The position numbers and the translations under genes are program-made. From contig NZ_CP146232.1 in the NCBI RefSeq assembly GCF_037040815.1, positions 4,372,001 to 4,436,000 on the forward strand: 64,000 nt of DNA, in the 5' to 3' direction. The DNA comes from Pararoseomonas sp. SCSIO 73927. GTDB lineage: Bacteria; Pseudomonadota; Alphaproteobacteria; Acetobacterales; Acetobacteraceae. The notes beneath the pieces are model-generated. The model searched no databases, was not told the origin of the DNA, and saw nothing but the letters and a program-made list of their open reading frames with translations. Shown one piece after another: positions 60,089 to 64,000 of this stretch. The first letter of the stretch is position 1, and every line of letters starts with the position of its first letter.

Positions 60089-60717
60089 ATGATCGCATGC
60101 GGCAAGGATGCGGCCGCCGTGCACGCTCTGCACCCGGAATCAGTCCGGTCCGGCATTGCACGCCCGAGCGGCTATCCGCGCTGAAGACCGCTACCGGCAA
60201 TCTAGTCGTACATGTCGGAGGCGGTCTCGCCGGCGAGACCGTGACCCGTGTTGGCAAATCCCAGCTCTCCGACTACGCGAACCACCACAAGCCTGATTCT
60301 TACATGCCGGTCGACGTGCTGGTTGATCTCGTCGCGCGAGCGAAGGAGCCGGCGCTGCTACGCGAAATCGCGTTGATGTGCGGCTACACGATCCTTCTCG
60401 TGGAGCCGGCTGACGACACTGAGCTCGCCGCGGCCATTGCTGAGAGCGCGCGCGAGGGCGCAGATGTCTCTGTCTCGTTCCTTGACGGGTTGGCTGACGG
60501 AAGCATCTGCCCGGCCGATGCTCTCGACACCGAGCGCGAAGCCGATGAGGCGGCCGAAAGCTTCCGCAAGGTTGCCCGGATTGCCGGAGCCATCGCCCGC
60601 AACAATTCCCCGAGCTCGCCCGCTGCCCCCGCAGTGAAGGGCGAGGGACCGTCCGCCGCGCGCCCCAAGCCCCCCTCGGGCCGCGGCGGGCGTGAGCCCC
60701 GGCGCCGGTCGCCATGA
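60085..60717 (+). CDS. phage CII-like regulator
   Basis: A 210-residue protein. The core HVGGGLAGETVTRVGKSQLSDYANHHKPDSYMPVDVLVDLVARA has the form of the phage CII/YdaT-like regulators in which a helix-turn-helix pairs with a KSQLSDY motif. The C-terminal Pro/Ser-rich tail is disordered. Coupled to the Cro-like gene by ATGA (60085-60088) and to the next by ATGA. Its likely role is control of lysogenic or replication promoters; inferred. Confidence 0.7.
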   Translation: MNDRMRQGCGRRARSAPGISPVRHCTPERLSALKTATGNLVVHVGGGLAGETVTRVGKSQLSDYANHHKPDSYMPVDVLVDLVARAKEPALLREIALMCGYTILLVEPADDTELAAAIAESAREGADVSVSFLDGLADGSICPADALDTEREADEAAESFRKVARIAGAIARNNSPSSPAAPAVKGEGPSAARPKPPSGRGGREPRRRSP

Positions 60718-61076
60718 CCCGGGGGCACGCACCCGGCCCGCGCGGCCGTCAGGCGGCCCCGCAGTCCCCACCCCCAATCGACTTCCAGGCCGTCAACCGG
60801 GTCGCGCTGCACCGGCTGCCGGACCTGTGCGCCCGCTGGCTCCCCGGCGGGCGGAAGGAGGGGGACGAGTGGGTCTGCGGGGATCTCACCGGCCAGCCCG
60901 GGCGGTCCTGCAAGGTGAACCTCGTCACGGGGAAATGGGCGGACTTCGCCGCTGACGGCGCCAGCGGCGGCGACGTCATCAGCCTCACAGCCGCCATCCA
61001 CAACCTGAGCCAGGGCGAAGCCGCCCGGCGCCTCGCCGACATGCTCGGCATCGACCTGGGGGGTCGCCATGTCTGA
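60714..61076 (+). CDS. primase zinc-domain-like protein
   Basis: A 120-residue protein resembling the N-terminal zinc-ribbon part of phage primases, separated from the catalytic chain. Seen motifs are WVCGDLTGQPGRSCKVNLVTGKWADFAADGASGGDVISLTAAIHNLSQGEAARRLADMLGI, where the K-W-x-D-F and GGD pattern is typical. Only two cysteines remain, so zinc binding is doubtful. It overlaps the Toprim/DUF927 gene by 8 bases and probably works with it. Confidence 0.7.
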   Translation: MTRGHAPGPRGRQAAPQSPPPIDFQAVNRVALHRLPDLCARWLPGGRKEGDEWVCGDLTGQPGRSCKVNLVTGKWADFAADGASGGDVISLTAAIHNLSQGEAARRLADMLGIDLGGRHV

Positions 61077-63666
61077 AATCCACCAGTCCGCCAAGAGCGG
61101 CACCGACCCTTTCGCTCCGCTCGGCGACCTGAACGGCCACGCGCACGAGACGCCGCCGAAGAAGCGGGATGAGGAGTGGCAGCCCTCGCGCATGCCCGTC
61201 ATGGTGCCCGCGCCGAAGCTGGCGGAGCTCTACCACCCCGAACTCGGGCAGGCCGTGGCGATGTGGGAGTACCGCGACGCGCAGGGCTGCCTGCTCTTCG
61301 TGGTCGCCCGCTTCGAGAAGCAGGTCGGCGAGAAGCTGCACAAGGACGTCACCCCCTTCTGCCACGGCCGGCGGGTGTGGACGGACCGGCAGGGCCGCCC
61401 CCAGGACCAGACCCGCTGGCACATGAAGGCCCCGGCGGCGCCGATTCCTCTCTATGGCCTGCAGTACCTCGCGGCACGGCCGGAGGCGCCCGTGCTGCTG
61501 GTCGAGGGGGAGAAGACGGCGGAGGCGGCGCGGCTCCGCTTCCCGGACTACGTCGTCATCGCCAGCCAGGGCGGGAGCAACAAGGCAAAGAAGGCGGATT
61601 GGCGCCCCCTGCACCGCAGGAAGGTGGTGGCCTGGCCGGACCAGGATGACCCGGGCCGGCGGTACGTGAACGAGGCGGCGGCCATGGCGCGGCCGTCGCG
61701 CGGCCCGACGAAGGCGGCCTCCTTCTCCATCGTCCAGGTCCCCCGGGAGTGGCCGGAGGGATGGGACCTGGCCGACACCCTGCCGGAGACGGTCTCGGAG
61801 GTGCTGCTGGCGGAGCTGCTGGAGGAGGCGATCGACGCTGACCCGCCCGAACTGCCGCCGGGGTACGTCTTCCGGGACGGCGGCCTCTTCTACGAGGGCA
61901 CGACCGTCAACGACGACGGGGAGGTCCTGAAGACCGACCCCGTCTTCGTCACCGCCGCGTTCGAGGTGGTGGGGGAGGCGAATGACGGAACCGGCATGGC
62001 CTGGGGTCTCGTGATCCGCTGGAAGGACCGAGACGGCCGCCAGCACCAGTGGTCGGTGCCGAAGCGGCTGGTCCACTCCGACGGCAGCCGAATCGCCGAG
62101 GAGCTGGAGGATGCGGGGCTGCACTGCTCCCCCAGCGGGCGGGCGAAGACCCTGCTGCGGAACTTCATCGGCGGTGTGCGGAGCAAGCGGCGCCTGATCT
62201 GCGTGGACCGGACCGGCTGGCATACCAGCCAGGGCAAGCCGGTCTTCATCCTGCCCGGCGGGGAGGCCTTCGGCCCCGCGGCCGGGTCCGTGATCCTGCA
62301 GACCGATCACGCGGGGACGGACGGGGCCTTCCTCCCGACCGGCGACCTGCAAGGCTGGAAGACGAACGTGGCGGCCTTCGCCGTCGGGAATCACCGGCTG
62401 GCGCTAGCCATCTGCACCGCCCTGGCCACCCCCTTGCTGGACGTTGTGGGCGGCGACAGCGGCGGCATTCACATCGTGGGCGACAGTCAGACCGGGAAGA
62501 GCACCACCCTCTACGTGGCGGGCTCTGTCTGGGGAAAGGGCGCCCGCGGCGCCCAGGTCCGCCAGTGGCGCGCCACGGCCAACGGCCTGGAGAGCGCCGC
62601 GTCCGAAACCTCGGACACCGCCCTAATCCTGGACGAGATGGGACAGGCCAGCGCGGCCGATGTGGCGGACACGATCTACATGCTGGCGAACGGCGCCGGG
62701 AAGCTCCGGGCGGGCAAGGAAGGGGGCGCCCGGCGGACGAGGACCTGGCGGACCATGTTCCTCTCCACCGGGGAGATCACTCTGGCCGCGAAGCTGGCGG
62801 AGGCGCAACGGAAGGTGATGGCCGGCCTCGAGGTGCGCCTAGTCAACCTGCCAGCGAATGCCGGCGCCGGGATGGGGGTGTTCCAGAACCTGCACTCCAT
62901 GCCCGGGCCCGGGGACCTGGCGAAGCACCTGCAGCTGCAGGCGCGGACCCACTACGGGACAGCCGGGCGCGCCTTCCTCACCCAGCTGGTCCGCGCCCGG
63001 GTTTCGGGGCAGCGGGACCTCGAGGCGCGGGTGAAGGGGGCCCAGGCCAGCTTTGCCAAGCTGCACGTCCCTGAGGATGCGGCGGGCCAGGTCCGCTCCG
63101 TGGCCGATCGCTTCGCCCTTATCGCTCTCGCGGGGGAGATGGCCACGGAGTGGGGGGTGCTGCCCTGGCCGAAGGGCGAGGCGGTGCGCGCGGCCGGGGA
63201 GTGCTTCAAGACCTGGCTGCGGGAGCGGGGCGGGGCCGGGACCACCGAGGACCAGCAGGCGATCAGCCAGGTGCAGGCCTTCCTCGAAGCGCACGGCGAG
63301 AGCCGTTTCACCCCCCTGGTGCGGCAGGACGGGCAGGGCAACCCCGAGGGGCCGCCGCCGGAGGTGCTCCGCACCACGAATCGGGCGGGCTGGCGCCGGC
63401 GTCCCGCGGGGGACAGGGACGGCTGGGAGTACCTCATCCTTCCCCAGGCCTGGACCAACGACGTCTGCAAGGGGATGGACCCAAAACGGGTTGCGGCCGT
63501 GCTGGCAAGCCAGGGTCTTCTGGCGGCTGGGCGGAAGGGCAAGTCGTCGGACGTCGTGAAGGTGCCGGGTGAGGGCAACGTGCGCGTGTACCGGGTTAGT
63601 GGCGCGATCTTGGGCATGCAGGACGAGCCGGGGGCGGAAGAGGCGGACGAGGATCGCTGGTCCTGA
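61069..63666 (+). CDS. Toprim/DUF927 primase-helicase
   Basis: An 865-residue replication protein. The Toprim region has VLLVEGEKTAEA (about 143-154) and AWPDQDDPG (about 189). The DUF927 region (about 260-640) holds the Walker A GDSQTGKST (about 471) and Walker B ALILDEMG (about 519-526), as in superfamily 3-like helicases. It probably opens the element origin and lays primers, as the P4 alpha protein does. The repeat array starts 6 bases after the stop. Confidence 0.88.
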   Translation: MSEIHQSAKSGTDPFAPLGDLNGHAHETPPKKRDEEWQPSRMPVMVPAPKLAELYHPELGQAVAMWEYRDAQGCLLFVVARFEKQVGEKLHKDVTPFCHGRRVWTDRQGRPQDQTRWHMKAPAAPIPLYGLQYLAARPEAPVLLVEGEKTAEAARLRFPDYVVIASQGGSNKAKKADWRPLHRRKVVAWPDQDDPGRRYVNEAAAMARPSRGPTKAASFSIVQVPREWPEGWDLADTLPETVSEVLLAELLEEAIDADPPELPPGYVFRDGGLFYEGTTVNDDGEVLKTDPVFVTAAFEVVGEANDGTGMAWGLVIRWKDRDGRQHQWSVPKRLVHSDGSRIAEELEDAGLHCSPSGRAKTLLRNFIGGVRSKRRLICVDRTGWHTSQGKPVFILPGGEAFGPAAGSVILQTDHAGTDGAFLPTGDLQGWKTNVAAFAVGNHRLALAICTALATPLLDVVGGDSGGIHIVGDSQTGKSTTLYVAGSVWGKGARGAQVRQWRATANGLESAASETSDTALILDEMGQASAADVADTIYMLANGAGKLRAGKEGGARRTRTWRTMFLSTGEITLAAKLAEAQRKVMAGLEVRLVNLPANAGAGMGVFQNLHSMPGPGDLAKHLQLQARTHYGTAGRAFLTQLVRARVSGQRDLEARVKGAQASFAKLHVPEDAAGQVRSVADRFALIALAGEMATEWGVLPWPKGEAVRAAGECFKTWLRERGGAGTTEDQQAISQVQAFLEAHGESRFTPLVRQDGQGNPEGPPPEVLRTTNRAGWRRRPAGDRDGWEYLILPQAWTNDVCKGMDPKRVAAVLASQGLLAAGRKGKSSDVVKVPGEGNVRVYRVSGAILGMQDEPGAEEADEDRWS

Positions 63667-63672
63667 AAATGC

Positions 63673-63867
63673 GGTGTTACCGGTGTATCCGGTGTTACCG
63701 CCCTGTTTTGAATTGAGAAAGTCGGGAACACCGACCGAGTTTTTAGGTGTTCCCGGTGTTACCTCTCTGGCCCGAAGGTAACACCGGGAACACCGCCTTC
63801 GAGCCATGGTGTTCCCAGGTTCAACTAAAGAAAACAATGTGGTAACACCGGGAACACCGGTAACACC
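63673..63867. repeat. 12-copy 9-bp iteron-like array, candidate origin
   Basis: Twelve copies of a 9-base unit (GGTGTTACC, GGTGTTCCC, one GGTGTATCC; half in each direction) occur: 63673, 63682 and 63691 in tandem; 63724; 63746 and 63755; 63777 and 63786; 63808; 63841, 63850 and 63859. The region between is AT-richer than the genome. It lies directly after the primase-helicase, so it may be the initiator-binding sites of the element origin. Confidence 0.8.
63746..63794. repeat. perfect 19-bp inverted repeat in the array
   Basis: GGTGTTCCCGGTGTTACCT at 63746-63764 is repeated in reverse complement at 63776-63794 with an 11-base loop. It is formed from four iteron units placed head to head and could extrude a hairpin or bind a dimer. 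Confidence 0.85.
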
Positions 63868-64000
63868 CAATCTTCAAAGGTCGCGGTGCGGATCCTGGCT
63901 CTGAACCGACCCATGCCTAAGGAATGTGCTGCACAGATCGCAGAGGCGTGATACGAAAAGTGAACGGCGCCGGGCGGGGGCCTGCCGCCCGGGGGTCGAG
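63868..64000. other. non-coding end of window with a small hairpin
   Basis: No supported gene is seen in these 133 bases after the repeat array. A perfect 8-bp inverted repeat (CCGGGCGG/CCGCCCGG, 63970-63992, 7-base loop) may be a terminator or part of the next gene's leader. The window ends too soon to decide. Confidence 0.4.

Larger units (their letters stand above)
51939..64000. mobile_element. temperate phage or phage-like integrative element, one end
   Basis: The block begins at the 3' end of tRNA-Arg and holds integrase, excisionase-like protein, a tightly overlapping minus-strand operon, CI/Cro/CII-like regulators, primase-helicase genes and a repeat array. All features are those of the integration, regulation and replication arm of a temperate phage. 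No capsid, tail or lysis genes are seen up to the window edge, so it may equally be a satellite; the right end is outside the window. Confidence 0.85.

Noticed and set aside
59790..60257. 155-codon minus-strand open frame across cro-cII
   Set aside because: It runs opposite two coupled plus-strand genes with clear regulator motifs, and its product is Arg/Pro-rich without a domain.
63673..63867. Possible CRISPR array
   Set aside because: Units are only 9 bases, lie in both directions, are often directly adjacent and have no regular spacers.
62839..63870. Minus-strand open frame whose start encodes Val-Thr-Gly/Pro repeats
   Set aside because: The repeats come from the 9-bp iteron units and the rest is antisense to the primase-helicase. 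No ribosome site or family match is seen.

Overview
The window is very GC-rich, with short intergenic gaps and many ATGA/GTGA stop-start overlaps. Its gene content points to an alphaproteobacterium, probably Acetobacteraceae and close to Roseomonas. The supporting signs are a pcm-tolC-popZ-valS block, a SPOR-nagZ-scpA-scpB-tatB-tatC-serS block, a small ETC complex I accessory subunit and a large set of amidohydrolase and CoA-ester catabolism genes. The genus is inferred from style and synteny, not from an alignment.

Positions 1-28.7 kb are chromosomal metabolism. They hold the end of an EamA-type permease, a YifB/ComM AAA protein coupled to a deacetylase-fold enzyme, and a plus-strand catabolic operon (two M20 enzymes, an M81 peptidase-like protein, a VOC protein and a GNAT). 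A membrane GH17-GT2 glucan synthase-like protein, a CorC-type membrane protein, gpt, a CsaA-like tRNA-binding protein, gamma-glutamyltransferase, an amidase, two coupled glycine-rich lipoproteins and a ThDP enzyme follow. The next minus-strand run is an oligopeptide-type binding protein and an acyl-CoA dehydrogenase/CoA-transferase/CoA-lyase operon. phnM with a DUF1045 gene lies divergent from phnF, with a clear palindrome between them.

Positions 28.7-51.9 kb are mostly housekeeping: tRNA-Asn and tRNA-Cys, pcm-tolC-popZ-valS, ilvD, pdxA-pdxJ with a coupled 2OG-Fe dioxygenase, xthA-erpA divergent from dgt-argS, then SPOR-nagZ-M50-scpA-scpB-tatB-tatC-serS, tRNA-Pro, an NDUFS4-like gene and tRNA-Arg(TCT).

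From 51.94 kb to the right edge lies one end of a temperate phage or phage-like integrative element inserted at tRNA-Arg. Its left arm is a 12-gene minus-strand operon in which every gene overlaps the next: integrase and an excisionase-like protein, a HerA/DUF87-like ATPase with duplicated C-terminal winged helices, DUF4326, DUF4031, DUF5131, an MT-A70 adenine methyltransferase, a ProQ/FinO-like RNA chaperone and small unknowns. A CI-type self-cleaving repressor sits between two operator regions built on the 16-bp palindrome GCGTAC-N4-GTACGC, a layout like lambda OL-cI-OR. The right arm has Cro-like and CII-like regulators, a primase zinc-domain-like protein and a Toprim/DUF927 primase-helicase. 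Immediately downstream of that last gene is an array of twelve 9-bp GGTGTT(A/C)CC-type repeats in both orientations, a candidate iteron replication origin. This array and the repressor/operator circuit are the most interesting parts. No structural phage genes lie in the window, and the other element end is beyond it.
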